A stretch of 64,000 nucleotides of DNA, taken from Eutypa lata (lineage: Eukaryota > Ascomycota > Sordariomycetes > Xylariales > Diatrypaceae). The DNA is taken from assembly GCA_022661535.1 (NCBI GenBank), contig JAKULF010000005.1, positions 1,550,001 through 1,614,000 on the forward strand, in the 5' to 3' direction. The position numbers were made by a program, and so were the translations under genes. This document shows, one piece after another, positions 43,702 to 57,669 of this stretch; the stretch's first letter is position 1, and every line of letters starts with the position of its first letter. Under the pieces are notes generated by a model. The model had not been told where the DNA came from, did no database searches, and worked only from the letters and a program-made list of their open reading frames with translations.

Positions 43702-46700
43702 AAGACCTTTTTTTTTAAGCTTTTATTTATAAAGACTTTATAAAAAGTATCGTAAAATTCGAATATAATAATAAAAAGTTATAATAATAATATTAAAGCT
43801 TTAATTATTTTATTATAATAAAAAACTTTATTATTTAAAAAAAAGTTTATTTATACGATAAAAAATCTTATTACTTTTTTTATATTACTTTTAAAATTTA
43901 ATTAAAAATTTTTTCGTTTTATTTTTAAAACTTTTTTTTTTAATTTATTATTATATAATTTTCGATATATAAAATTTTTTATTTATAATAAATTTTTATT
44001 AAAAAGTTTATTATAAAATTATAAAATAATTTTATTATTAACTTTTTAAATAATAATTACGTTTATTTTAATTTTTTTTATTAATTATTTTATAATTTTT
44101 ATTTTAAAATATTTTTAAAAAAATAACGTTTTTTTTTTTATATTTATAATTTTATTTCGTTTTTAAATTTTATTAATATAATTTTTTCTTTAAAACTTTT
44201 TAATTAATTTTTTATTAATAAAAATTAATTTATTTTTTATTTACGTTATATTATTAATATAATATATATTTTAAGTTATTATTATATTTTTAATATAATT
44301 TTAAAATTATAAAATAAATATTTCGAATTTTATAAAAATAATAAAATTATATTTAAAATTAATAATTAATAATTAACTTTTAATTAATACGATTTTAATT
44401 TTTTTAAGTTTTTATTTTATTATATTAAATCGTTAATATATTTATTTTCGTTAATAAAATTTATATTTAATTATTTATTTTTTTAAAAAAAAAATATTAA
44501 AATTTATAATATTTATTTCGTTATAAATTAATTAATATATTTTTAAAATATAAATATTAATTTATAAATAACGAAAAGTATTTATATAAAAGTTTTAAAT
44601 TAATATTTATAAAATTTAAAATAAAAATTACTTTTTTTTAAATAAATAATATATTATTTTTATTTTTTTAATAAATTTTCGTTAATTTATTTTTATAATT
44701 TAATTATAATTTTTTTATTATAAAATAAAATTTAATTAAAGTTATTTATTTATTTTTATTATTTAATAACTTTATTTTTAAAAGCTTTTAAATTTTTAAT
44801 TTCGAGTTTATTTTAAATTAAATTAATATTATTTAAATAAAAACTTAAAAAGTTTTTTATAAAAAAGTTAAAAAAGTTATAAAACGATTTATTATAAAGG
44901 CTTTTCGTAATAATAATTTCGATAAAAATTTCGAAAAAAATATTTAAATTATTATTAAAATTTTAAAAGATTTTATTAATATTAATAAAATTATAAAATT
45001 ATAAATTACGTTTTATAAATAAAATATAAAAATATAATTTTTTTTAAAGTTTTAATAAAGCTTTATAATTAAATAAATTTTTTTTTATAAAGTTAATTAA
45101 TTAATTATATATTAATTTATTTTTTAAATTTAATTAATTTTAAATTTTTCGTTTTATTTTTTATTTTTTATAATTTAATAACTTTTTATATAATTTTATT
45201 AAGTTTTTTAAAAAATGCTTTTAAAGTTTTTAAATGTTTTTTTTTATAAAATAATTTTTTTATTTTATAAAAAATTATTTATTTCGTTTTTTATTTTTAT
45301 ATATAATGATTTTTTTTATTATTTATAACTTTTTTATTTTTATATTAAAGTTTAATTTTCGTTTATTTTTAAAGTTTTTTTTATTATATTACGACTTTAT
45401 TAATAATATAAAAAAAACGTTATAAATTTTATTATAAAATAATAAAAAATAAACTTTATATATTAAACGAAAAATTATAACTTTTATAATTTAAAAAAGT
45501 TTAATATATTTATTAAAAAGTTTTTTATTAAGTTTTTATTAATTAATATATTTTAATAATATTATAATTTATTAATTTTTTTTAAATTATTTAAGTAATT
45601 AACTTTTATTATAATATATTTCGTATATGTTTTATATTTTATATAAGTTTAATTACGTTATATTTTTATTATTTTTAATTTATTTAACGCGTTTTATAAT
45701 AACTTTAATTAAAAAAATTTTTTTTATTAATTTTAATAAAAAAGATATATTTTTTAATACTTTTAAAAAGAATTTAAAAAAAGCTTAAATAAATATTATT
45801 TATATCGTTAAATATTAAATATTATTATAAATAAATTATATAAAGAAAAAATATAATATTTAATTTATTTATTTAAAGTTATAATAAACTTTAAAATAAT
45901 GTTTTAATAATTAATTTATTCGTTTTATTTAATTATTTATTTAAAAATAAAAAGTAATATTAAATTATCGTTTTATAAAAAATAATAATATAAAGTTTTT
46001 TAAAAATTATTAATAAATAAAAAGCTTTTATTAAATATTATTTTTTTAAATATTTTATATTAATTAAAAATATAATAAAATAAGATTTTTATTAAATTAT
46101 TAATTATAAAATAAAATATTATTATTATATAATAAATGTATTTTATTATTTTATTTATAACGATAAAAATAACGTTATAATTTTTTATTTTATAAAGTTT
46201 TATAAAATATAATAAATTAATTATAAAATTTATATTAATTTTTTTAAAAAAAGTAATTAAAATTAATAATGTTATAAGTTATTCGTAAAGTAAATAATAT
46301 ATAATTTTCGTATATTAATATTTTAAATAAATTTTAATATATATAATAATATTTTATTTTTACGTTTTTTAAATATAATTTTAAATTAATAACTTTCGTA
46401 TTTTTATAACTTTAAAATATTTTATCGTAAAATAATTATAATATTATTTAATTAATTTTTTTAATATTAATATTATAAAAAATATATATTATAATTTTAT
46501 ATTTAAAAAGATTATTTATATTATTATAATATTAATAAAGTAAATTAATTTTATTTTTTTAAAGTTTTTTAATTTTTTATTTTTCGTTTTATATAAAAGT
46601 ATTTTTCTTTTATAAATTAAATATAATTTCGATTATAAATTAATTATTTAATATTAAAATCGTTTTAATTATTTTATTTTCGTTTAATAATTATAAAACG

Positions 46701-49700
46701 AATAATTCGTAATTTATAATTTTAATTAATATTTTTTTTATATTTTCGAAATTAATATTAATTATTAATTTTATATTTTTAAGTAATTTTTTTTAAATTA
46801 TATTATTAACTTTTTTAATTAAACGAATTAAATTAATATCTTTTAATATAAACGAAAATATTTTCGTTTATAATATTTATTTTAATAACTTTATATTATT
46901 ACTTTTTTAAGCTTTTTTAATTTTATTTTTATAAACGAAGTTTAATTTTTGAAATAAATTATTAATTAAGTTTTATTTACTTAAACGAAAATAAATAATA
47001 AAAATAAAAATAAAAAGATTATTTAATTATTTTAATTATTTCGTATTAAGTTATTATTTAATCTTTAAGTATTTAAAATTAAAATAATTTATAATAATTT
47101 TTAATAAATATTAAAAATAATTAATAAAATATTTTTATATTTTAAAAGCATTAATAATAATTAATAATTCGTTATTATTTATTATATATTTTATTTTTTT
47201 AAAGATTATTTTATAAAATTAAAACGTTATTAAATATTAATAATTTTTATATAATTAAAAAATAATAATTTTTATTATTTTATTTAATATATTTATTTCG
47301 ATATAAATAAATAAATAAAAAATATTTAAAGATTTTATTTATTTAAAATATTTTTTATAAAGTTTTAAAAGTAATACGCTTTTAAAAAGTTAAATTAAAG
47401 GTTTTTTTAATATTTTTACGTAATAAATTTATTAACGAAATTATAATTTTTATATAATTTTTAATAAATCTTTAATAAAAATTAATAAAGTTTAAAAAAA
47501 CTTAAATATTATAAATGTTTTAAAATAATTTTTAATTAATTATAACTTTAATACGATTTAACTTTATATTAATTTTTTTAAATAATATTATATATTTAAA
47601 AAAAATATAAAAAAAATATAAAACTTATATTTATTAAGATTTATATATAACTTTTATTTATATAATTTATTTAATACTTTTTAAACGTATAATTTATGTT
47701 TTACGAAATCTTTATTATATATTAAAATATTATTAAAATAAATTATATAAATAATATTAATAAATTTTTCGAATATTTTATTAATATAAAATTAAAACGT
47801 AATTAATGCATTTATTAAGCCGAATAATATTATTAAATATTCGAAATAATTATATTTTATATAAAAAGTAATTTTTTATTCGTTTTTTTTTAATTTATAT
47901 TTTATAATATATATTTTTTAAGTTTATTTTCGTATATATTAAAGTTAATAATAAACGATTTAAGATTTTTTATATTAAAAATAATAAAATTTAATTTTTT
48001 TATATTATTTAATTTAAGCTTTTATAATTTATATATAATTATAAAATACTTTTTTTTAAACGAATAAAATAAAAGTATTAATAAAGTTAATATTACGTTA
48101 AATTTAATTTTTTTTTTATTATTTCGAAATATTTTTTAAAAACTTTAAGTTTTTTTTTAATAAAAAATAAAAAAGTTTTTACGATAATTTCTTTTAATTA
48201 AATAATTTAATTTTATATTTATAAATTAAATATAATATTAACTTTATAACTTTTTTTTTTAAAAAAATATTAAAGTAATTAAGTTTATATTTTTTTATAT
48301 ATTTTATAAACTTTTTTTTTAATAATTTTTTTTTTAAATTATTTAAATTAATTAAAATAATTAAAATAATAATTATTATAATTTAATTATTTTATAATTT
48401 TTTCGTTAAATTAATTAATTTAATATTAATATATTCGAAATAATATTTTTATTTACGAGTTTTTTAATTAATAATTAAATTTATTTTTTTAAATTAAAGT
48501 AATTTAAATATTAAATTTAAGCTTTTTATTTTTATAATAATAAAACGATATTTTTTTTAAATTAAAAAAATTTATAATTTTAATTTATAAATAAATAATA
48601 TTAAATGTAATAATAAAGAAATTATTAAAATTAATTAAAATAAAGTTAAGTTTTAATAAAAGTAATTATTTATTTTTTTTTATAATTCTTTTTTATATAA
48701 TATTATAATTTACTTTTAAGTTTATTTAAGCTTTTTTAAAACTTTAAACGTTTTTTTATTATATTTATATATCGTAATATATACGATAAAAAAAAGTATT
48801 ATTTTAATTATAAATATTTTTTATAAGTTAAATATTTACTTTAATAAAAAGTTTTAAATTATATATTTAAATTATATAATTTATTTTATTATATTAAAAG
48901 TATTTCGTTTTAAAATATTAAAAAAAATAAATGTTTTTTCGCTTTATAATTTTTATAAATATACTTTTTAAATAATTTAAATAAACTTTTATTTATATTT
49001 TTATTAAAGTAATTTTATATAAAATGTTTAAATGATTTATATTTAAAATAAATTTTTTTTAAAAAGTTTAATTTTATTAATTTATTAAATATTAAAGTAT
49101 TTAAAAAAAATTAAAATATTAATTAATTTAAAAAAAACGAAATAATTAAAGTTTATAATATAAAATTTTAATATTAATTTATTTAAAAAATAATAAAAAC
49201 TTTTATTATTATAAAAAAAATATATTTTTTATTTTAAAAATTAATTAATAAATTATTTTTAAATTATTTTTATTTATAAAAATAAAAATAAAGTTATTAA
49301 ATTAAAAATATAATTTTATAATAAAGTAATTTATAAAAAAAATAATATTTTTAATATAAAGATAATTAATAAAAGCTTTTTTATATTTTAAATAATATAC
49401 GAAAATAAATTTATTTATTTATTAATAAATATTATTAAGCTTTTTATTAAATTTAATAAATTATTATTTTTTATTTTTAAAAAATTTAATAAAAGTTTAT
49501 TTTATTATTTTTTAATTTTTAATTTAATAATAAAATAAACTTATTTATTTATAATTTATTTATTATTAAGCTTTTTATAATTATTATTAAAATTAAACGA
49601 AAAAGTTATATTTAAAATAAAAAATTATATAATTAATTTAATAATATTTTTAAATAAATATTTAAATGTTAAATTAAACATTTAATTATATAACGAAATA

Positions 49701-50284
49701 TTTATAATTAAAGTAATTATTTTTTTAATAAATAAAATTAAATAATAAACGAAGTAATTAATTAATTTTATTAAAAGTATTAAAGTTTTTATTAAATTTA
49801 TTATTAAAATATTTTATAATAAAAGTAAAAAAAATATTAAAAATAATAAAATTAATTAAAAAGTTTAATTTTTTAAAACGAATTATAAAAGAAATAATAA
49901 AAGAAAATATAATTTTTCGTTTAAAAAGTATTAAACGAAAACTTATTATATATTTATTATTATTTAAAGTAATTAATTAATTTTATAATTATTTATATTT
50001 ATAATTTAACTTTTTAATAATTTTTTTTTAAAAAGTTAACTTATAACGTAATACGTTTATAAATTAAATGTTTAATCTTTTCGTTTAATTTTTAAAAATT
50101 CTTTTCGAATTTATTAAAAAACTTAAAAAATTTATTAATATTAACGAAATTAAAGTTTTAAAAAGTTTAAATAAAAAATTAAGTTTTTATATAAAATTAT
50201 TAAAAGAATTTATTAATATTATAATTAATAATCGTTATGTTTTTTTATTTTTTACGATTTAATTAAAGCGAAAAAGTTTTAATT

Positions 50285-50499
50285 TATTAATTTTTAAAAT
50301 AAATTAAAATATAAAAAGTAATATAAAATATATTAAAAATTAATTTAAAACTTATTATTTTTTAAATTAAAAAAAATAATTTATTATTTATATAATTATT
50401 ATTTTTTAAAAAGCTTATAATTATTACGTTATTACTTTATAACTTATTAATTCTTCGATAAGCTTATTAATCCTTTAATGTAACGTTAATTACTTAATA
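50285..50499. repeat. Right LTR (heavily mutated inner half)
   Basis: Direct-repeat partner of 43487-43701. The inner half has almost every G/C of the left copy changed to A/T, while the outer half (from about 50420) keeps motifs such as TTCGATAAGCTTATTAATCC identical to the left copy. Confidence 0.8.
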
Positions 50500-51193
50500 A
50501 AACTCGACTCTTTTATTACTAACTACTTACGTATAAGTTAAGTGATAGCGGATATACTATGCCTTTTACCAGCGGAGGTTTCCGCGTTGTTATAATCTAA
50601 GCGAACAAACTTATAATATACAAGATATACATAATTTTATTGGAATACGTGGGTAGACATATTTGGAGCATTGGCCTCGTCTAAGGTCAATGGAGTGGGT
50701 CACTTGAAGTGCCTGCTCAAGTATAAACAACATTCTGAGAACCGCACTGATTGTGGAGTCGCATCTTTCTATGAACCATCCAGTTGCAATATAAGAACTG
50801 TCGACAGAGCATCTCAGGGAAGGAACTTATTTGGTTCATCAACGCAAAATTCCAGGGCCAAATGATATAAATGCTAGGTACAGTTAATGATTCACAGAAC
50901 AGTGACGCGCGCAACTGTATGATTCACCCTTCGTACATGAAAAGAGATAACATTTTTTTATAGCCTTCTACAAGTGGATTTATTGGGTGCAATTTGTATA
51001 ACATACGCACCTATTTCGAGGAGTCGTTGGTCACCTTTTACTCTATGTAGTGATTCACGTTAAGTACGGCCATATATAAAAATGGGAAGTGCACTCTTTT
51101 GATATTAGGTCTCCTCTACCTGTCTCTGCATCTCATCGCGGTCCGTATTATATATATGTATATATAATATATCCATATCAAACTTCTTTCATC
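50500..51193. other. Flank between retroelement and orphan gene
   Basis: About 700 bp with normal base composition resuming abruptly at about 50505. A 64-codon frame at 50671 is not supported. The end includes the TATATA-rich probable promoter of the next gene (51147-51175). Confidence 0.5.
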
Positions 51194-51997
51194 ATGAGCA
51201 TGAATGCGTACGCCGTCAGAATCGAGGGGGATATGAACCCTGACAGGCATCTATTAGCGACTCCCTCGTATGTCTTCGTGGGAGACAACCCTCTCGAGCC
51301 AGGCACCGAGTCCAAAGGACTACTGACCACCGCTGGAAGCCTAATAAAGCATAAAGACAAGTACTATCTCGTGGCCGGTGGCAAGCAGGTGCAGGATTGG
51401 GGGTGGATCGACCCTCTGTGGGAATTCAATTCACAAGACCCTTCATCTGAAGACTCCGAGCGAAAGGTAGTGGCGTCCTATCATATCGGTCGCGTCATTT
51501 CTGACTCCGAGGTCTTCTCGACGCGACTCATCGAGGTCGACAACGAGATCTACCCTGGCGAGGAGACTACCATAGACCATATTTGCTATCTACATGACGA
51601 TCACGACGGTGTGTCTAACTACCTAGACGTTGTAGACTATATCCGAGAGAACTACATACAACCCGGCGGTTTTGTTGGCGGTATGAACATCCGTGTGTAC
51701 AGAGGAGACGGCACGAATATCGATGGAGTGATCTTAGACGACGAGCACACATTCTACCGTCACGGCGGAGGTGAAATTGGAGTTTTCGCCTCCTGCGATA
51801 TGGCCAAAGCAGTTGAACGCCTCGTTGAACCTCGGGACTGTGGTGCTTGGTTCCAAGAGATTGATGGTTACTGGTGTGGACAGGTAGCTGGTTACAGTGG
51901 GCAGCGAATGTGGGCTATCTGCCTCGACGATAGATCTTATACAGAGCACCTAGGAAGAGCTATTGAACCCGGAAAGCAATTTCTTCGAACTGAGTAA
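51194..51997 (+). CDS. Orphan protein of unknown function, adjacent to RIP block
   Basis: An intronless 267-aa frame with coding-like composition, starting MSMNAYAVRIEGDMNPDRHL. The frame remains open upstream to an ATG at 51089, but that stretch is TATATA-rich and hydrophobic-repetitive, so 51194 is preferred. It has no signal peptide or membrane segment. The protein is acidic and rich in Gly, Tyr and Trp, with segments such as KYYLVAGGKQVQDWGWIDPL, YRHGGGEIGVFASCDMAKAV and DGYWCGQVAGYSGQRMWAIC. I recognise no domain. Despite lying 700 bp from the RIP-mutated element it shows no C-to-T decay and no internal stop. It could be a lineage-specific gene. Confidence 0.7.
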   Translation: MSMNAYAVRIEGDMNPDRHLLATPSYVFVGDNPLEPGTESKGLLTTAGSLIKHKDKYYLVAGGKQVQDWGWIDPLWEFNSQDPSSEDSERKVVASYHIGRVISDSEVFSTRLIEVDNEIYPGEETTIDHICYLHDDHDGVSNYLDVVDYIRENYIQPGGFVGGMNIRVYRGDGTNIDGVILDDEHTFYRHGGGEIGVFASCDMAKAVERLVEPRDCGAWFQEIDGYWCGQVAGYSGQRMWAICLDDRSYTEHLGRAIEPGKQFLRTE

Positions 51998-54900
51998 ATG
52001 CTGTTAAATTATTGATTAGAATGGCCGGAGATAGGCTTGACAATAAGGGGAATACGGTGTCGGCGCAGCCGCTTACCTAAGAATGAGCGCGGAGATTGCT
52101 GTAGGATCGCATCCTTCTAGAAGGACAGAAGCATAAGCGGAGGCTTGTCGAGTTGGGTCGTGTAGTTGGTGGCTTTAGGCACGCTGACGTGATAGTTTCA
52201 AATAACTGATTAAATTATGTTATAACTTATCCCCGACACTCATTTTACCGTCTTCTCATGACTTTAATAGAACCCTCATTAAAGTCCAATTGATGTCCGT
52301 TGGTACCGGAATAGTTTAAGGAATTATCCTGCTCTACGCCGTGTAAGGCAACGAAGTCTGCAGTGTTCTATATGGATTAACCGACTAAAAAAGAACCATG
52401 CCTACCGCAGCTGGAAATCTTACCCATATACCATATTTAAATATCTCACGTGGTTATATAAAATTGCGAAGAAGTTAGACGATAGAATTTATTACCAATC
52501 CTTCAACCGAGAGTTGTAGAAGGCCTGAAGGCTAAGGTTGGCGCCACTTGATGTTATGAAATTAGCAACCACATCTTACGGCAGCCTCAGCTCGCATCAG
52601 GCAACATAGTCCGACGTATTAATGACTACTTCTACCCCTCTTCTAGTAAATGTAAATACTAAGTAGTCTTCACACTGTTAGAGAAATACTATGATCATGT
52701 CTAATTGTGGCAGTACTAGTGAAACGCGTACCGGAATTTCTCAGCATACCACAGACATATTATTACCATTTCTCTGCAATCTGGATTCCTGCCTATGTGT
52801 CGTTTCCCTTTCCTTGTAAGAAGACCATTTCCATCATAATCCAAAGGGACGTAGTATAACTAACATAATCGAAGTCTTGCAGACCAGGGGAGTTGGTATC
52901 CGTCTGATGATATTACTAACATACGTCAATGTTAAATGTTGAGATTTTATAAGGTGTTATTTTCATTAGGAAACGTATATTATATTCATACTGATACTTG
53001 TCTTAGTAATATTCGACCAATATTCCACCTGGTTTCGAATATCATTTGCTTGACATGTGATAATGGATCAATGTTGAAACAACTTCTACATGTCTGATAT
53101 TGGAGGTCACTCTATCCCGATATAGTAGTTATATGCAGTCGACGAATCCAATAGTCATATTTCGGATGGGCAATACTGACTGAAAATCCCTTCTACGTCA
53201 TACACGTTTCAAAACTCAAGGAGTCGTCGAATCAATCTGACATGTGTATACTTTGAAGCTGACGAGACATAGTTAGGATTTGACGGAAATGATGGTTGCC
53301 TATTTTTGTCTAAACTCAATAAACGGGCCTGGGCTACATGGTTTCTACGTGTCGTAATAGGTGATAACACCCAAGAGTGTATAATTAATTAGTAGATTTT
53401 TAGTTAAAGGGTTGACTTAGGCGATGGATATACCCACGAGCCCATATAGGGCACTCTGCTCAAAATATTTCCATTACGAAGTCTGGGGTGCATTTAGATA
53501 TCCGCTATCATCGATGAGAGTTAGATTTAATATTCTTCTCGTCAGCCTGAGTCATCGAAAAAGCAATGATTCACATCCTACGCGTGCTTGCTACGCCCGG
53601 AAGGAGGATCTAGATGCCCAACACAAATCTTAGGACAATTGGGCACATTGACGACGCCTCCAGAGGCGCCACAATGAAAGTACCATTTTTTCTTCTAGAC
53701 TTCCCAGACTGACCTGTGTGTAACTTTGATACCTACGGCCACGCGCCACCGGAACATTCTTCTGTTTTTGTGGATGCCATCGCTAAAGATGCACATGTGC
53801 GAAGCCTATCTAACACAAAATCTCATCGCCTTGTCTCATAATGGCGAGAGGAGATACGGGCGACGAGGGAGGCGGGTTGGGATTTGGGAGCGCCGGCCGT
53901 GCCCAGCTACCAACCTAAGGAGGCGTTGTTCATTAGCTCCGGGAATTGTAGGGCTTTGGAGCACGTGGGGGATTCCCAAACCGGCGTCAGCAGATGCAGG
54001 CCATGTGGCTACCCGCATTCCGCTTGGGATGCTGTGAAACCTCCACACAAAATTGCTGACCGAATCTTTTTCGGAATGGAACAGAACAGCGGGCCGGCGC
54101 ATTGTTGTACGACGAGCTGAACGAACACGCAATCTAGCAATGGTAGCACCTACAAATTGCGTCGACTCCCACGGGATCTACTCTTGTGTTGCCTCGAAAT
54201 AGATAGCTAATATCAACAGATGCAGAACAATAAGTCTTACTGGCTAGATAAATTTGAGGTTATATAGATCTGACTTCAGCTCATCTAAGTGGATGGGTCC
54301 TTTTTTGGCGAACTAGAGGAATTAGTAGTATTGTTGGCTGGCTGAAAATATGTACAAGCAAGCGCTGCTGAGCCCTATACATATTGGGCCTAAGCTAACT
54401 AGATATTCAGCTGCACGCACGTCTGCGCCGTGATGATTATAAAGCATGGCTGTAGCAAGGGCATGCATTCATTAAGACATGAGATTTAGTGAAACTCCGG
54501 GATAAGCGTCTGTATGACACGCGTGCGCGTTTTCTATCTACATAGTTCCTTCCACTTGGATATGCGTTCTGTCTACGTACCTAGGTATATAGGTGGGTGT
54601 GGCTGGATGGTGAGAGCTTGTTCCACATTGAGATAGCGGATGTTTTGGATAATATGTGTTTCCCGTTTCCCGGAGACCAGATAAGCAAACATGAACTGGC
54701 TGGTGAGATATCAAGATCATTCCTGGTCGGTCAGTCGGCGACCTAGAAGGCCGCTTAGAAATGGCCACCTTCCTGATTATCGCATTATCTCTTCGGGATG
54801 AAGAGTGTTAAGTGCCGATAATTCTTGTATCATACAATACAATACAATACGTACATTCTAGGCACTGCGCAGCATCGACGTGGCATGCCGCAACACCGCC

Positions 54901-57669
54901 GGAGGACGAATAGGAAGATTGAAGGTGCATATTAGCCAAGGTCTGGCTCTGGTCAATGCCCAAGTACCAATGTAAGATGTTTCGTCGGGAGTCCGACTTG
55001 TTTCGATTGGCTGCTTGTGCTATGTGACCCATCTCATGTTGCGCAAGGAATTGTTTCAAATATGCTCCGGCACTTGCCTAGCTTGGCGTGTTTATACCAA
55101 GCACAAGAGTCGTCGCCTGGCCAGTCAACGAAGAGTCGAGTCGAGAGCATGAGCACATGGTAGAGAGGCTATCTAACTATGTGATAGGTGGTTCCTCTGA
55201 GCAGATTGTGGCTGGCCAACAAAGTTGAGACAGAACTAGTAACCTGCAGTTGATATTATGCGGGGGATTTGCTAGTGCGATATTTTACTACCAGCTGGTT
55301 GGTGACGAGATGTCGTTACCCTTGACATACTTTTGACATACCCTTGACGTCCATCTTGGGAATATCGCAACCATGAATCATGTAGGTAAGGTACATCCTT
55401 GGGCTCATGAATTACCTAGTCGATGTCGGTGCCCGAAACTAAACCGTATCTATATGGGTGGATCATAAGAACTGCAGGTACGGTCCTGGGGAGCTGGGCT
55501 CACTATTACATACTATCATAAAATATGAAATTGAATATATGCAAGCGAGCGATACTATAATTATCTAAGTATTAAGCTAATTGGCGATATGTTATATACC
55601 GCCAGTCCGCGTCCAGATAGTCCATTGACACCTACGTAGTACTTTATAGTATCTAGAGCTAGTTATTCGTCCCATCGGGAGCACAATTAACAACTCTCCG
55701 AACCTGGGTAACCCAGCTTCCATAGTACAATACAATACAATGTATATCCTAGGCTGAAGTTGAATCTCACATGACCTCTTCACCCTTCTTAGTCCTTGAT
55801 TAACTAGTGCTGATGAAATTCTCGTCGGACGGGTTCGTTGGGTTAAGCTCGGCTTTTGCGGATGAGCTGAACTGCTGTGTAAATAGTTCGCGTACTGGAG
55901 GGGCTTAGAAGCTGTTAGTCTTTCCAAGGTTGCCGTTGTTCAATTCTGATTGGATAATACCTGCAATCGCTGTAGCAAAGCCCTTGTCCCTGTTTGCTTG
56001 GTATTCTGGTTCATCCTTTCCCAGTTTCAATTTCGCCTTTCCCGTTGTAACTATGTATGTAATGAATAAATTAGCAATGAGGGGATAGAATTCAACAAAC
56101 CCTTCACTTATTATTATTATTATTACACCGTCACCATCGCACCAATTCCGCAATCGCCTCCCCTTAGCCCGGCAAAGGAACATGCCGTTCCATAAGTGTG
56201 TAAGTATGTAGGCACATGCAGGTAGGTAGGTAGTGACTTAATGTATGCATGTAAGTAGGTATGCAGGTATGTATGTTGTCGCACCAACTGAGTTGCAATG
56301 GCAATGTACCTAACTACTATTATTTTTATGTCGCTGTCATGCACGGGAATGAATATGCAGGTCAAGTCACAATCGTCCAATCTCTTCAGTGCAAAGGCTC
56401 AAGTAAGGACGAGCAGGACGAGCAACGTGGGAGGAAAGATCTCCGATTTTCGTCCGTTTTCGTCCTCCATGAACACATCAAGGCCGTGGTCCTTGGCATC
56501 AATGTTACCTATTCGGGGACTAACTACACTAAGTATTTGACGACCCTCCCGCCGTCATCGCTTTCGTCATGACCCCCTTCATACCCTCATAAAGTCCCCT
56601 CCACTGCCGGCGGAAAAGATAAGATGATTAAAAACTGTTCTGCATGTAACTGCACATGAAATGACCGAAAACTGACTGTCCGACTGACGATATTAAATCT
56701 ACTACCTACACCACTCATACCGTGAGCCTCGTTTACTACTAACAAGAACATGTATCTGCTTCCTTTTCAAAGATTACATCGAGCTGCTTCAATCACGTCA
56801 GTTACTAGTTGATTGAGTTTTGCCAAGGCGCCGTCATATTTTTCCACTCGTGGGATTTCCCGCTTTCTGGACTGAATTGGTCAAAACTCAAACCAGACTA
56901 AAAGACGCCAATCATAGTCCATCTCGACCATCGATTGACTCTATATCCAGTCTAAGCCTTGGAGAAGTTAGCGGCTTCAAAAACTAAGACAGCTGAGGGT
57001 CTTAGACAGATCCAACAACGCCCTCAAGGCCCTGTTTCAACCATTCTGGTGGATATCCTCAGCTAGAACTACGGCGTTCGTCTTAAGACTATTGGGCGCT
57101 CGAAGTCCTTAGCTTTCCGTTGGCTTTGCATACCGCCCCTACAATAATCTCCCAGTTTCAAGTCTCAATATCGATGATCAGGGACTTCAAGACGATTGAT
57201 ATCGTACTTAGTCCCCGGACTCGCCGCCAATACCAATCTCCAATTCTCTAGATCGAATATTGTCTTGATCTGATTAAACTGTGCAGAACAATAAGATCGT
57301 TCGACTCAGATTCTCAGACCCCTGCCAATAACACACATATTTCCCTCTATTAAGCGCTGGCCATTCATAGTTAGCCCGCTTATACCCATTCTATCCCTTG
57401 CCCGGCGCTTCCTTTTCAGGAACTTCTGGATCCTTATTGGTCAATTATCCATGCCTTCAGCTATTTTGGCACCTCTGCATTGTGATAATTTTACTGGCTT
57501 TTACGTCTGCCAGAACGTGGTGAAAGAGGCAAGAGTCGCGCCTTTTTATGCTATCTTAAGACGTCGGCGGCAAATCCATGCGAATGGGTTCAGGTCTGGG
57601 GTTGTCTTCGACTTATAACTTCAACGCGCATTCCTGTCAATAGTTGGCTATTGATCTTTCTGATTTACT
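51998..57669. other. 5.7 kb gene-poor stretch
   Basis: No convincing gene. Frames at 53.7-54.1 kb (both strands) and 55.6-56.2 kb lack start/splice structure and family motifs. A minus-strand frame (56183-55905) includes a hydrophobic stretch followed by GKAKLKLGKDEPEYQ, which might be the relic of a membrane transporter, but this is too weak to call. A TTATTA run lies at about 56108-56124 and GTAGGTAGGTAG at about 56221-56233. Confidence 0.45.

Larger units (their letters stand above)
43487..50499. mobile_element. RIP-degenerated LTR retrotransposon
   Basis: Two direct repeats of about 215 bp bound a 7.0 kb block whose interior is almost entirely A and T. The repeats align without gaps at a constant offset of 6798 bp, and nearly all differences are C/T or G/A, as expected from RIP. 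Remaining C is mostly in CpG or CpT; CpA is nearly absent (rare examples near 47150 and 49678), matching the known CpA preference. No protein can be read, so the superfamily is unknown; the size and short LTRs fit a Ty3/gypsy element. LTR1 begins TGTTAG. Flanking pentamers GAACT (43482-43486) and AAACT (50500-50504) are a possible, imperfect target-site duplication. A purine run AAAGCGAAAAAG just before the right repeat could be a polypurine tract, hinting at plus orientation. Confidence 0.85.

Noticed and set aside
43704..50284. Long A/T runs as possible replication origin or centromere core
   Set aside because: The flanking colinear direct repeats with transition-only differences explain it as a RIP-mutated retroelement.
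55905..56183. Frame with GKAKLKLGKDEPEYQ resembling a choline/betaine transporter loop
   Set aside because: Similarity rests on a short remembered pattern only; no flanking membrane segments in phase were found.
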